The notes under the pieces: generated by a model
Told to the model about the DNA's origin: nothing
The model's database searches: none
Seen by the model: only the letters and a program-made list of their open reading frames with translations
Program-made: the position numbers and the translations under genes
In this document: in pieces, positions 11,837-24,110 of the stretch
Numbering within the stretch: the first letter of the stretch is position 1
How the letters are laid out: every line of letters starts with the position of its first letter
Assembly (NCBI RefSeq): GCF_001632365.1
Contig: NW_024468548.1
Location: 305,706 to 369,705, forward strand
Length of the DNA: 64,000 bases
From: Laetiporus sulphureus 93-53
Taxonomy: Eukaryota > Basidiomycota > Agaricomycetes > Polyporales > Laetiporaceae
Direction of reading: 5' to 3'

Positions 11837-13762
11837 TCATACGCTTGTCACCTGCATACCGAGCTTGTTGGCCAATGTCTCCATGTAAACCTCTGTATTC
11901 CCGTCAGAGCAAGCATCATTTAGCGAGTATGTTTGGCTCACCAGTCTCGTGTCGCAATCTCCAGTATTCCGCCAAGAGTTCATTGAGCTCCGCTTGGCTC
12001 TTCTTGAGGTGCTCCGCCATCTGCGAAACGCTGTCAACAAGTGCACATGCATGACATAACCAGCACACAAACCTTGCGCTCAATCGCATCCGCCTCCGCG
12101 CGGAGCTCCTCCACTTGCCTGTCGTTATCCCGGCGTTCGACCGCCATCTCCTCGTACTCGCGCTGTAGCCGCTCAATCGTCTGTTGGCTCGCGAGTCGTT
12201 TATCCTCGGCGTGCCTTTGCGCACGTTCGAGCTTTTCCTGTGCGTTTGCGAGCTGCTTCTTGACCCGCTGTGTGTGACGTCAAGCATTCATGAAGTAAAT
12301 GACAGTTCTTAGCGATCCAGAGGTGAAACGGACCTCTCGCTTCATCTCCAGCTCAGTCCGCTCGCTCTTCTTCTGGTCTAGTTGGTCTCGCAAGTCGGAC
12401 AGTTCCTTTTGGGCAGCATCGAGCGCATTGGCCTCTTTCTCGATCATCTGCAATTGCTCCACACAAGAACGCACATCCTACACCACCTTTCATTCAGCGT
12501 TACGTCAATCAGTGGCAGATCCTAATTGCACCTTCTCGATGTTCAGAAGCGCCGCGATCTTCGTCTGCAGATCGCGGATCTTCGTCTCGTGCGCGTTGAC
12601 CGTGCGCTTCTCCTCGGCGGCTGTCGCGCTCATGCTTGTGATGTTGCGCTTGATGCGCTCCGGCGATTGCACAATCCTCCCGCGTGTCCGATTGATCTTG
12701 TCATTAAGCACTGCCGTCTCCTTGTTCACGCCTTCCTACTCGAATCAAAAAAAAATGTGATGACGGTGCGTTTGGTTTCGCTTGGACTGACGTGCCTTGC
12801 TTTGCAGCACCGATTCAATTTCCCGCTTGAGAGTCTCCAGGTCTTTGAGAAGGGATAGCTGCGTTTCCTTGTACTGCACGAGCTGTGCGGTCATCGAAGT
12901 CTTCTCTTGACGCAAAGCTTCGCACTTAGGCTCGTCCTCTGCACGTTTTGCCCTTCTCGTATTAGACTGACGAGCTCTTGCTCCAGTTGTGATCCACGTA
13001 CTTGATTGTCACTACCTTCTGGCGCGTCTCCGCCAACTGCTGGGCCACCCGATCCCGCTCCTCGACGACAGCCGCAGACCTCTCGCGGAGGCCCATGATG
13101 AACGGCTCACACTGTTCGCAGAACTTGACAAAGTTGACAAAGGCGGATAAGATGGAGCGCGTTCGTTCGGGTTCGGGGAAGTACAGGTCCCGTGAACTGA
13201 AGCCGTGGAACTTGGCCGCGGTGGCGAAACGTTGGCTGGGAGATGTCACTTGCCTTGCACATATGCATATTACGAAGGGCTCACAGATGATGGAGAAGGA
13301 GGACTTTGGGTAGGGCTTGGGTATATAATTCCTGCGACAAAGATCATTATCAGGTCTTCGGCTTAGCAGAACCATAGCGACTGGGAATGCCGTAGACATG
13401 CGACAGTTTCATCAGAGGCATCGGAGAGCCATTATTGACGCGAGAGACCACTGCCTTCATTTAGCATGGTATCACGTCAACTCCGTGACCATTAGATGAT
13501 CGAAGTACCGACGCATGGGCAGCGCTGCAGTCGAATGTGTACTCACAGGATTGTCCACTGTAGCCAAAGCCGCGTCCACAGAAGGCTGAAGCGCGTCCAC
13601 GGTGATCCCAGTGACTTGTTCCAGACAAGTGCTGTAAATGCCTAAGACGAATTCAGGCGTCGGTCGCGCGACTTGTTCGTGGCTGATTGCATAGCCCCAA
13701 CCCGAGAACGCGTCGACGATCTCTGCGATAGACATCGTCGGAAACGAGAACTGCCCAGCCAT
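11837..13762 (-). CDS. NUF2: Kinetochore protein Nuf2
   Basis: Nuf2 is a subunit of the Ndc80 complex, which links kinetochores to microtubules. The start at 13762 gives MAGQFSFPTMSIAEIVDAFS followed by GWGYAISHEQVARPTPEFVL, the Nuf2 CH-like head. Further exons read RDLYFPEPERTRSILSAFVN and FVKFCEQCEPFIMGLRERSA. The rest is long coiled coil: VVEERDRVAQQLAETRQKV, then ELSDLRDQLDQKKSERTELE, ERLQREYEEMAVERRDND and KKSQAELNELLAEYWRLRHE. It stops at 11837 after LGMQVTSV. Several 50-100 nt introns separate the exons. It converges with the ING gene and is divergent from RecQ across about 250 nt, a likely shared promoter region. Confidence 0.87.
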
Positions 13763-14013
13763 GTTGGAAAGAGACAAATAGCACGAACAGTCTGAGAGTT
13801 CGAGTGCGAAGTTTCAACTCAACGAAGCAAACGCGGTCGCGACATGAAAGCACGCACGCGGAGTGTTTACGATCACGTGAGAGACGCGAAGCGTGTATAT
13901 CGCTGAATTCACGCGCTTCTTTCCCATTAGGTTAGTCTTTCGCCTTGCTCTGTACCCTACCACATCGTCCGAGGTTCCTTCTGTTATCCTCCCCGTTCAA
14001 TACCCTCTGTGCG

Positions 14014-17000
14014 ATGTCAGGTCCCAGGAATAACCTGGACGACCTGCGTCGCAGGCAAGCTGTCGGCACCCCGGCGTCGAGCCCGAAACCGGAATCATCG
14101 ACTCAGCAGAAGGTGCGCGATGATATCGTTGAGGTCGAAGGAGTGCAGTTTGAAGACTTGACACTCCCCAAATGCAGTTCTCCAGGTTCAAGCCGTCGAA
14201 GTCGTTTAGCACCTCTGATCATGTAGCAGGTGCGTCTCATCAGCATTATCGGCAGGTGCTCGCGAGCCGATCGTGTATTGCAGTTCGCACACCGCCCGGC
14301 GGTCTACCCTCCTTTGCGACACCTGGGTTTGGGAAGAAGAAACCCGCACCACTGCGAACGAATATGGCCGCAGACAACAGCATCCCCATCATCGACGTCT
14401 CTTCCGACGAATCCTTCTCAGCCAAGCCACCGACAGCCCATGTCCCGAACAAACGGTTATCAGTCGAATCCTCATCTGATGCTGAGAATGTACTGCCTCC
14501 AAAGCGCGTCAAGGTGGAGTCGCATCAGAAGGAGAATGAGCGGCCCTCTGTAAGGGACAAGGGAAAGGCGAGAGAGGTTCCCTCTCGCATCACTAATTCA
14601 CATGGAGATGGAAACCGTGAGTCCTCTCCAGCCAGATCAATCCCACATGCAACCGTCTTGCCTGCTACCGGATTCGCCCGTACGACCTCGACGCCATTCT
14701 TGCCAATAGATCATTCGGACTTGTTCTCGGTGCGTACTTTCCAACATTATATGCAGTGGTGTTCCAGTCGTTACATGACCATCTGACACACAAGCGCTAC
14801 ACATTAAATTGCATCAGAAAGCCTGATTCATTGTTCATCCACCGGTTCATCTGCCCTTCCACTGCTTCAGCTACATACCCAAAGGCTCTCTGGTGCAATT
14901 TAAGAGTATCATTGTGTAGTCTGACCCTTTGATGGGATCAAAGGGTCTGATCCCATAGCCGGTTGATGTCAATGGTCGATGTGGGACTCATTTTAAATGC
15001 GTGACGGTGCCTGCGCTCTAGCTTCTCGCAAGGTGGCGAGAGATGCTGCATCTGTATGATGGGCCGAGGTGCTTTTGGTCTCGCATTTGCTGTGACCCTC
15101 TGACCACAGCGAATGGGTCCGACGTCATGGACGGCTGTGACTGGAGATGAATATCGGTCAAGAGCGCCACCGACTATACATGAATTGACCGTGCTTTCTA
15201 ACATGCTGTGCATAGAAATCTGTCGAAGATCTTATAATGATAGCGGACAGCAACCTCAACCTCCGGGCGCAGATACACGAGCGGTTCGCACAATACAGCT
15301 CAGGCGAGGACCGAAGTCATGACTTCGCCTTGCTTCAGCAGATCGAGTAAGTTCCTTCAACGATCTTTACATAAATACCCACACCCTTGTCAATACCAAT
15401 TTCCTATCAGCAAGCTTTTGTCCTACCGGAATGAGTGCATCAGGGCGGTAAAGTCAGCGCGGCATGACCACCGGCAGCCGAATCTACCGAACCCTTCGTG
15501 GCATGCTGGTGCCGCCGCTCAGCCCCTTGCTCCTGTCATTCGCGCTACATCTCCACCGGAGGTCAAGAGAGAGGATGACTCCCCATTTGCTTCAGCATTC
15601 ACCAACGTTCCGTCCACTCTGTACCCGACTGCCGACACCTCTTATACGTCCGACCCGGCCTCCACTATCACATTCGTCGACGAGATCAGCTCGACTGCAA
15701 AGACCGTCGACCCGCATGATGTAGAAGACGACGACGATCTGTGGGGCAAGGTCGACGACTTTCCCGCCGACCGCCTCGAGGAACAGCTGGCCCCGAAACC
15801 TACGGGCATGATCTCTCCCTCAGTCTCACATCCCAAGATAGATATCTCTTCTTCGTCATCGCTGCCTGCCAAGCAGGATGATACATTGCTCAAGTCGCCG
15901 TACTACACCGAGATCATGCAGAAGCTGCGCAGCGTCTTCGGTCTCGAATCCTTCCGCACGAACCAGCTCGAGGCGATCACCGCGCTGCTCTCCGGACAGG
16001 ACTCAATGGTGCTCATGCCCACGGGCGGGGGCAAGAGCCTGTGCTATCAGCTGCCCGCGGTGTGCGAGGGCGGCAAGACGCGGGGCACGATAATCGTAAT
16101 CGGGCCGCTGCTTGCGCTGATGCAGGACCAGGTGGCGGCGCTACAAGACAAGGGCGTCGACGTCGCGTTTTTCAACTCGGAGCAGACGCACGAGGAGGTG
16201 AAGGACGTCTGCCGGCGGCTGGTCCATCCGATCAAGCGGCAGCGTCCAAACCTGCTATACGTGACTCCGGAGAAGCTGAAGCACAGCTCCGCGTTGATGT
16301 CGATATTGAGGCAGCTATACACCGAGAAGCACTTGAAAGGATATGTGCTTGATGAAGGCCACTGTGCGGTCAAGTGGGGTCGGGACTTCCGTGATGCGGT
16401 GGGACATATATCTGCTCGAGTTTGCTGATCTGCTCACACCACTCTGATCGCAGTACCGGTTCCTTAACTGTCTCCGCCAGGACTTCCCGGGCATTCCGAT
16501 CATGGCCCTGACCGCGACGGCGACGGCGCACGTGAAGCATGACCTCAAGCATCTCCTGCGGATCCCCCATTGTGTCGAGTTCTCGCAGTCGATGAATCGC
16601 CCGAACCTGAACTACGAGGTGCGGCCGAAGAAGAAGATGGTGCTTCAGGAGATCGCACAGTTTATCAAGGAGAGCCACGCCAGGGAGACCGGGATCATCT
16701 ATGCGCACAGCCGCAAGTCGTGCGAGGAGATCGCGTACAAATTGAGGGAAGAACATGGTCTCGATGCACGTCACTTCCATGCCAAGGTGGATTCAAGGGA
16801 CAAGGCGGAAACATTAGATAGCTGGAAGACGGATGCATGTCAGATAATCGTTGCGACAGTACGAGTGTTCATTAAGGTACCTGCGAAAATATAGCTGACA
16901 AATACATTGCCCAGATCGCGTTCGGTATGGGTATAGACAAGTCAGACGGTATGCTTCGCCGTATTTCGGAGTAACGTTCTCTCACCTCTGTTGCAGTGCG

Positions 17001-18500
17001 ATTTGTGATCCATCACGACTTGCCTGGCGATCTCGACGGGTATGTCTTTTAGATTTCATACTCTTCCCGCTCATCTCACCAATAAATGCACAGCTACTAC
17101 CAAGAGACAGGACGAGCTGGTAGGGATGGGCAGCCTGCTGATTGCATTTTGTGTGAGTCCGCATCCTTATCTGATGCTCAAATCCAAGCAGAGGATGACA
17201 CGCTACACGTTGCAGTCTACCAATACAGAGATGCCACCATCAGGCAACAGCAAATCCGCGACAACAAGGATATCAATGAGACTGAGAGGGCCCACCAAAC
17301 CGACGAGTTGCGCCGGGTCGTTCAATTCTGCCAGAACAACGTCGACTGTCGGCGGATGCAGGTTCTGGCATACTACGGAGAGAACTTCGATATAGCCATC
17401 TGCCGAAACGGTTGCGACAACTGCCGTAATCCGCTCGACACGGAGGTTGAAGACGTCACCGAGACGGCGGTGCAGATCATACAGCTTGCTCAATCGCTCA
17501 TCACCGAAAGCGGCGAGTGGGTCACGCGTAATCATTTGGTTGACATCATCAAGGGCAGTGCAGCGCAGCAAATCAAGGCTAAGGGGTGGAACAGCCAGTC
17601 TTTGTATGGATTGGGGAAGGACATGTCCAAGGAGCGTATTGAGCGGCTGGTCGATCGCTTGGAAACGGAAGGCGTCTTCTGTCAGACCACTGCTAGGAAC
17701 GGGGGCGACTGGTCTCAGTCGTATATGCAGGCAAGCATCTGAAAGCCTGCCATTTGGCGTGTGCTGACTGGTTCATAGGTTACGTCAGAGGCAGATGCGT
17801 TCGTCCGCAAGCGGACAAGGATGACAATGAAGTTTCGTGTAGCTCATAGCAAGCGGCCTACCGCCAGCCGTTCTACCAGCCGGAAGCAGCCATCCTCCAC
17901 AGGCGGGAGGTACAACGAAAGGAACCGGTCCACGAAGGAAATTTATGAAGACGAAGATCCAATTTCGCTCTACCAAGAAGATGATAACGGCTACAGTGTC
18001 AGGGAGGACATCTGGGCGATGCCCAGCCCCAGAAAGGCTGGCGAAAAATCGAAGCCGAAGATTGATCGGAAGGCATTTGCGGAGGATGTCATTGTCATTG
18101 ATGATGATGGCAGTGAGCGTAATGAGTCCAATAATCCGAATCTCAACGAGTTCAGTAGATTGCGTGTAAAGGTGGGTCTCTCATGCTGTGCACGTCACTT
18201 CAGAGTTTACAATGGTCCCAGATCGCGGTGGAGCATGACCTACATCCTGGTGACGTACTTGCAGATGAAGCTCTCTTTATGTTGAGCTTAGAATGTCCCA
18301 ACGGTTCGTTCATCTTATTTTCTTCACCTCATATGCCGTGCCTGATTCTATATATATATATATATATATTAGATATCGACTCTTTCAATGCCAGTCTCTT
18401 AGACGTTGGAGTAGACTTACAAGCCTTCCAGCCTTACGCGAACCGTTTTCTGGACCTATGCATCAAACAACACGTCAATTTGCATGAGTCACACGAGTAG
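14014..18500 (+). CDS. RecQ-family DNA helicase (Sgs1/BLM-like)
   Basis: This is an ATP-dependent 3'-5' DNA helicase of the RecQ family, acting in recombination and replication-fork repair. The start at 14014 gives MSGPRNNLDDLRRRQ. A long Ser/Pro-rich N-terminal region extends to about 15890. The helicase core follows: FGLESFRTNQLEAI, motif I MPTGGGKSLCYQLPA, motif II VLDEGHCAVKWGRDF, LTATAT, the [20 protein letters not shown] segment and motif VI YYQETGRAGRDGQ. A zinc region CRNGCDNC and a winged-helix-like part come next, then an acidic linker and an HRDC-like end near DSFNASLLDVGVDLQAFQPY. Motif II has Gly where RecQ proteins normally have Ala (DEAH). An exon at about 15212-15343 sits behind an unusually long intron. 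Confidence 0.83.
14923..14947. repeat. perfect 11-bp inverted repeat with 3-nt loop, inside a long RecQ intron
   Basis: The arms GACCCTTTGAT and ATCAAAGGGTC are exact reverse complements separated by GGG. They lie in the roughly 480-nt interval between two supported RecQ exons, which is far longer than the usual 50-60 nt introns of this window. Confidence 0.8.
18349..18369. repeat. (TA)n microsatellite in the last RecQ intron
   Basis: About ten TA units run up to the TTAG acceptor of the intron that precedes the final HRDC-like exon. It supplies the pyrimidine/AT-rich 3' part of that intron; length variation here could affect splicing. Confidence 0.8.
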
Positions 18501-18991
18501 GTCTCCCTTCACCGTAATATCTATACGCAGAATCACAACTACGGACATATCCAGGAGTTCCACTCGGCAACAAACTTCCATTACTGCTCTTCATCAGCGC
18601 TATGAATACCAGAACAGTTCGAAGCCGTCGTCTTCCAGGAGATGATGAGAATCACGTTATTGCGCTCTATTATGCGGAATCTATGGCACAGGGAAACGGA
18701 ATGCTACAATATCGTTATGCTAGATCTTGGATGTATAATACAGTAGGTCCAACTTATGTGTCGTTACCTGTAACAGTCAAAAAATACTATAACTATGACA
18801 AGCGCCATCTCAACGCTATCGCATTGTATCTTCGGATATATGAAGGGAATTGTGGTATCTAGCGGCAAATCTGCGAGACGTTACGTGATCCTTCGAGCAA
18901 ATCGTCCTCTGAGCAAATCGTGAAAAGAGCTGCATAGGAACAATCAATCCGGTGTAAGTCCATGAGGAAGCCCAAGGCACGGACTGCCTAA
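18501..18991. other. tail-to-tail intergenic stretch
   Basis: The interval lies between the stop codons of RecQ and the ArAE_2-like gene. A small open frame at 18602-18862 (plus) has no recognisable features. I see nothing else here. Confidence 0.5.
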
Positions 18992-21900
18992 TCAGACCTC
19001 TTCCCACCTGAAAGTACTGTACCATCCATTATCCCCGTCCTCCTCCGGCAAACTCATCATCGACAAATGTTGTTCGTGCGTCAGCCAAGCCGATGTCCCG
19101 AACAACCGTCCGGTATTTTCAAGCAACTCCTCCAAAATGACCACCATGTTCTTGAGGACCTCTTGCTCTGCGAACGCATAGACCAGCGATAAACCCATTG
19201 CATACGCATCTTCCTCTCGAGCCTGTCTGATGCTATCTTGGACGTGATGCTCGAGATTCTCGAGAGCGTGCTTGGGTGAGGGTATGAATTGCGGGAGCGG
19301 CTCGCGTGCACGGAAGGCATGCTGACATGCGTAGAGGGTGATGCAAACGCAAGACATCTGAAGAGCAAAACAAGTAAGTCAGGATCTCCCGTCATGAAAC
19401 AAACTACACCACACGTACAAATTCTCGTCGTTCGTTGAAGACTCTTGCAACAGTCTCTCTGCGGGGTATATTCTCTCTGATCTTACGCAGACCGGTCATG
19501 ACGTCCAGGAATTTTTGCATGACGGTCACAGTTTGACGATAATGCGCCAAGGGTTTCTGGTCAAAGCGTCACCATATGCAAACCGTACAAGGACCTGAGG
19601 TGCTCACCGGAAGCAAACTGATTTCATCGTGCATAGTCGTGATAAGGACAGACAGACGGTAAAGGCTGTTTCGTATCTCAAGCTCGAGCTTGAGCATCTT
19701 GTGTCGTTCCGGATGCTCGAATGCGGGCTGCTTCCGGAATATATCACTGAATAAATACGCATGAGTAAACTGGTGTGGAATCAACAGCGCTCGCACTAAC
19801 TGGCCGAGAGTCATATACAGCTGGCTGAGCAAACTGAGTGTCCGACTGGTGTCGGAAAGAAACACAACCTAAGACTGAACGTTGAGAACGACGAACACTG
19901 GTAATTTCTCACGGCATACCCGGCAATGGCGCGGAAACACCAAACTGTTCATCAACAATGCGCCAACAATACCCACTGCAATCATCAACGCCCTGATTGC
20001 AGCGAGTTCTATCGTTCCCACTTCAGCATGCTTTCGGATAGAAAATGGCATAAAATTGCGCTCACTCAAGACGGATTCAGAGGGATCAGGATCCACATAC
20101 TGCGCGAAAGCGATGATCGGCAATGTAACCGCGCTATACGTTGGTGAGCGATGAGCATGAAAACCCGTCATGCTATATCTATGCTTACGCAGGGACGGCT
20201 AATGGCGTGAGGGTGGTTTTCGTTACCATCCAGGTGAACGGAATGTCTGCAGCCTGCAATCCGCATCTTACTATCATGAAACGCCTCCACACTTAACCGT
20301 TAACACATACCGTAACCATTACCGTGAGGCCATATGGGTTCACGTGGCAGATGAGCCACGTCTGTGATACTTTCATTAGCTAAGGATAGGGAAGAGCACT
20401 GAAGCCTTCTCACAATATAAGCATATATGGCTGCCAGCGTGGTGCCGACCTGTCTTCAGGTCAATTCAAAGCCTTCTGCATTCCTCAAGGCAACTCACAA
20501 GGCGGAGATATCCCATCCTCCACGTAGCTCCTGTATTTGTCTCAAGAACCCATACATAACTGATCGGCGATGAGCGAAATTCAGATGGTGAATTGGCAGA
20601 ACGCACCTGATCGCCATCCACTGTCCATGCCAGGAGGAGAACCACTTGAATCCTGGACGTACCGTCAGCCGACTACACATCAAAAACATTGCAAGCATAT
20701 CGATGCTTACCTCGGGAATCGGGAGGCATAAAGGCCGGAAAACATAGAATGGCAACACCAATAGCATTCTTTATCGCGTGGTGCAGATGATTTGAGTGTA
20801 ACACGGCCCGGTTGACTCTCGCCGTCATAATCCTGAATCGCAGCATCCATGGCAGCGCCCATAAATCTGCAAACGGTGCCGACAAAGACAGCCAACACGA
20901 GCGCTTCCGCTTCCGCTTGCCATCGACGTTCTCCTTCGTCAATGTCGAGTAGCTCAATCCACTCGGCAACCGCTTCTCACCAATTGTGTACCCCATCTCA
21001 GCGAGCGCCTCGTGTGTCTCAGTGGTCGTTAGATTGACGTCCGCGTCTTCCGTCCAAGGTGTATGGTCCACACTCGCACGGATTTGCAGCGTCGCATCGC
21101 GGTCGTCACTGATAAGTGCTCGCGGAGGGACGCCCAGCCATGAAAGGCTGATGTGAGGGTACCAGAGGCGCACGTGGGACTCTTCATACTCGTTGTACAT
21201 ACGCTCGGCAATCTGCAGCGCTGTCCGCATTTCGTGGGCCATCTGAGTGAGACGTCAGAATCAGCACTTCAATCTAGCATCGACAGGAACTGGCAAACCT
21301 GTAAAAGCGCAATCATCGTGAGACTGCCATCGAGCACTTCCTTCGGATAATAGTCGACGTTCTTGGCCAGTGCTCTGCCTTCCAGATCCATCTCATTGAA
21401 TATATTTCCGAGCCGCTCGCGCGCCTCGTTTCGCGCTTTGACCAGAGCCTGTTCCGCTACTCGTATAGAGTACTTCACGGAGCACGCCTTCAAGGAAGCG
21501 GCGCGTGCGGGATCGCCGGGCGGGAACGAAGACTGGTCTTGATCATACGCAACGACGATCAACAGCTCTACGGAATGCATGGCGGAGATAATCGCATGCC
21601 CGAGAGACAGCGCCGGGGCTCGGATGGCGGAAATAAACTTGTCGTGCGATGGCAGCGTAGCGCGATGTCGGATGCGGTGAGCTGAAGACCGACGAGATGC
21701 AGAAGGTCGACGAGAGGAGGCCCGGCTGAAGCCGGGAGACTGGGGTTGCAAAGTAGACATTCCCCATGCCAGTTCTCGGCGAATATGCTCGACGATGCCT
21801 ATCAGGGGTCGAACGGCCTTCACTATATGGATGTAAGATTGGGAACAAGCTATGTAATCGTGGATAGCTTACAGCTCAGCCGTCCGAGGCGCAGCTCGAA

Positions 21901-22792
21901 CGCTGCTTGGGAGTACGTCTCATTAAGCATGATCGACTGTTTGAACAGCTGGTTGCGCAACGAAAGATACTCCGCGGGATCTGCAGCTATATCTTTTTGC
22001 TTTTCCCCCAAACCATTGAGGCTTATAGATACGCATCGGGCTAGTAGAGCAAATGTTCTTGCCATCTCCCTCTCGAAACTGGAAGCGGACCATCGGAGTA
22101 CGGACATGACGATAAGCAGCGCGACTAGGGCGAGGGAGGCGGGTGCGAGCGTTGCGTAGAGAAAGTACCCTGAATCAAGCAAAACTCTCTGGGTTGTGTA
22201 TGAACACACATGTGATATGTCGACATCATGCACACTCACCGAGGAATCACCTATGTTGATAGTGAGCAGCCAAATAGAGACGAATAGCGAGATGCGCATG
22301 GACAGTGTCAAACGAACCAGTCTACTTTTGATGAGGCCAGCTGAAACAGACATGATATTACACTGTCAGTCGCATGTAGGATGGTTGCTGCCGTGCTGGG
22401 GTGGATTTACCAAAGAAGCTGATTGCTACCAAGAAGATAGCACACGCCGCTCTTGACCTGGCGCTGTCATCAGGGGTCAAGGAGGCAATGTACTTTCCAA
22501 GGGTAGAGAAGCCAATCCCGCACAGAGCACCGATGATGTTCAAGACGGTCAATTCCAGCTGCTGGGCGAGACTCTCCTGTACGCTGAAGATCAACGCCAG
22601 GAAAGGGAGAACCAAGAACGCGTAGGCGCCACCCAAATGTGCTACAGGACGGATAACTATGGCCAAACAGCACAGAAATGTCGAAAGCAGCCTGGCCAGA
22701 GGTCGCCTTTCGATGAATTGGGCAGCGAAGTGAATGAGTGAATTTGATGTGTGTACGAGCCATCTTTTCAGCTTCTGAAGATCCAGCCGCAT
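18992..22792 (-). CDS. Large ArAE_2-like membrane protein (BRE4 / aromatic acid exporter type)
   Basis: The gene encodes a large fungal membrane protein of the aromatic-acid-exporter-like group (Pfam ArAE_2_N with DUF2421-type C-terminal region; BRE4 relatives), presumed to be a transporter in an internal or plasma membrane. The start is taken at 22792 (MRLDLQKLKRWLV). N-terminal helices include LARLLSTFLCCLAIVIRPVA and GGAYAFLVLPFLALIFSVQE. A second helix set sits in the exons at about 20500-20770 and 19870-20170. Between them is a soluble stretch rich in charged residues at 20673-21823. The C-terminal exons read HALENLEHHVQDSIRQA and end FRWEEV at 18992. Around ten exons are needed and most internal junctions were not resolved one by one. 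The substrate is unknown. Confidence 0.7.
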
Positions 22793-23383
22793 TTTCGGAG
22801 TGTCCGCTGCCAGGGGAGGAGGAGAAAATATGTGCGCCAAAAGCTCATAGTTTTGTAGAAAGTCGCAAGCGGGTTGTCACGCTCGCAGGAGCAATCTCAT
22901 ACATTCCGAGTCGGACCTCCCTCCTCAATCATTCCTGCATTATATTGGCGCCCACCCCTTTGGATAGCCGAAAGCGGAAATTCCCGGCGGTGCTCGTACA
23001 TTCCCAACCAGCGAGCGCTGAAAATTCGTCCCGAATGTCGCAGTCGACGAACGGATCATACGCATATGCGAGACAGTGATTGCAGCATCGTGCGAGTCTA
23101 ACGGATCAAGCAGGAGCGACGCTCACTTGCGATGGCATCCGTCGTTCTCCATTAAGTGGTAAATCAGACATTCGCATCAATTAAACACTAATGGCACCAG
23201 GTCTCACGTCGGTCACTGTACATGTCCATGCGAATATTCAACGCCCATTCAGTTGGAGTCGGAGCGCGCCGAGGCGCCCTTGACTATGACGGGACAGCGT
23301 TGATGAGACTGTTCCACCGGTGCTGCACCAGAGATACGCAGGCCAGGAACGAAGACAATCCCAAGGGGATCCAGGATGCTAAC
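22793..23383. other. upstream region without supported gene
   Basis: This is upstream of the ArAE_2-like start. Open frames on the plus strand at 22738-23101 and 23222-23437 overlap one another and show no domain. A short upstream exon of the minus-strand gene may lie here, since the minus frame stays open to about 22840 without an ATG. Confidence 0.4.
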
Positions 23384-23439
23384 CTACAGCCGGAGTTTGG
23401 CGCTTCTGCAGGTCCGCGCGAGACCGTTCCGATGTAGAA

Positions 23440-23806
23440 TCACTGTTGTCCCTGCCCAAAAATCAGCGCCGCAATCCGGCAGAGGAGGCTCCCATCGAGA
23501 AGTGGTTGTAGTCTTACTCTTCCATGCAAGATATTCTGTATCAGCGGGTCGTATGAGTTGTTGATTATCACGTGGAAGAACGCCTGAAGGCACAACGATC
23601 GTGTTAGTGAAATGCTCTCATTATATCCGGACACGAAATCATCGACGCACCGTGAACACTATCAGCACTATCATCAATGCTCCCTTCGAAATCGCACTAG
23701 CGTGCTTGCTATCGTCCTGACTCGGCCCTGGCACATGTCCCTTTTGAATCAGAGGTTCTTTGACAGAGTGCAAACCTCCACCATTGGTCGCAATGTGGTC
23801 AATCAT
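23440..23806 (-). pseudogene. probable C-terminal fragment of a CSC1/OSCA-like channel gene
   Basis: Two minus-strand exons, about 23806-23653 and 23596-23440, read IDHIATNGGGLHS, then ISKGALMIVLIVFT, a GT-AG intron, and AFFHVIINNSYDPLIQNIL. The GALMxVLxVFT...INNSYDPL pattern resembles the last transmembrane part of fungal CSC1-type calcium-permeable channels (DUF221/RSN1_7TM). The rest of that large protein, expected at higher coordinates, is absent, because the next gene starts at 24111 on the other strand. A further hydrophobic stretch at 23860-23960 may belong to it. The assignment is from memory of the family and is uncertain; it could be an independent small membrane protein. Confidence 0.3.
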
Positions 23807-24110
23807 GTGTTCTTCCCCAGTTGCGCTTTCGTATTCGCGCCTTGGAGGCTCGATTCTGTGCTATTATTGTTCAGGCAGAGAGAAGCAATGCAGAGAAGCG
23901 CGAGCACATAACAGAGGCGTGTAGTAGGCGTGAACGCATGCACTATGGAATAAGGTTTGATGCACGAGCAGACAACGTTACAACGCTCATCAATGATTGA
24001 TGAACGTGGACTACCGCACCCTGCACCCTGCACTGTCAAGCGCTTTGTAAGTATGCCTGTCTTTGACCACTGGATGATGGCTCTTGAATTCTTCATTCGA
24101 CATAGACGAC

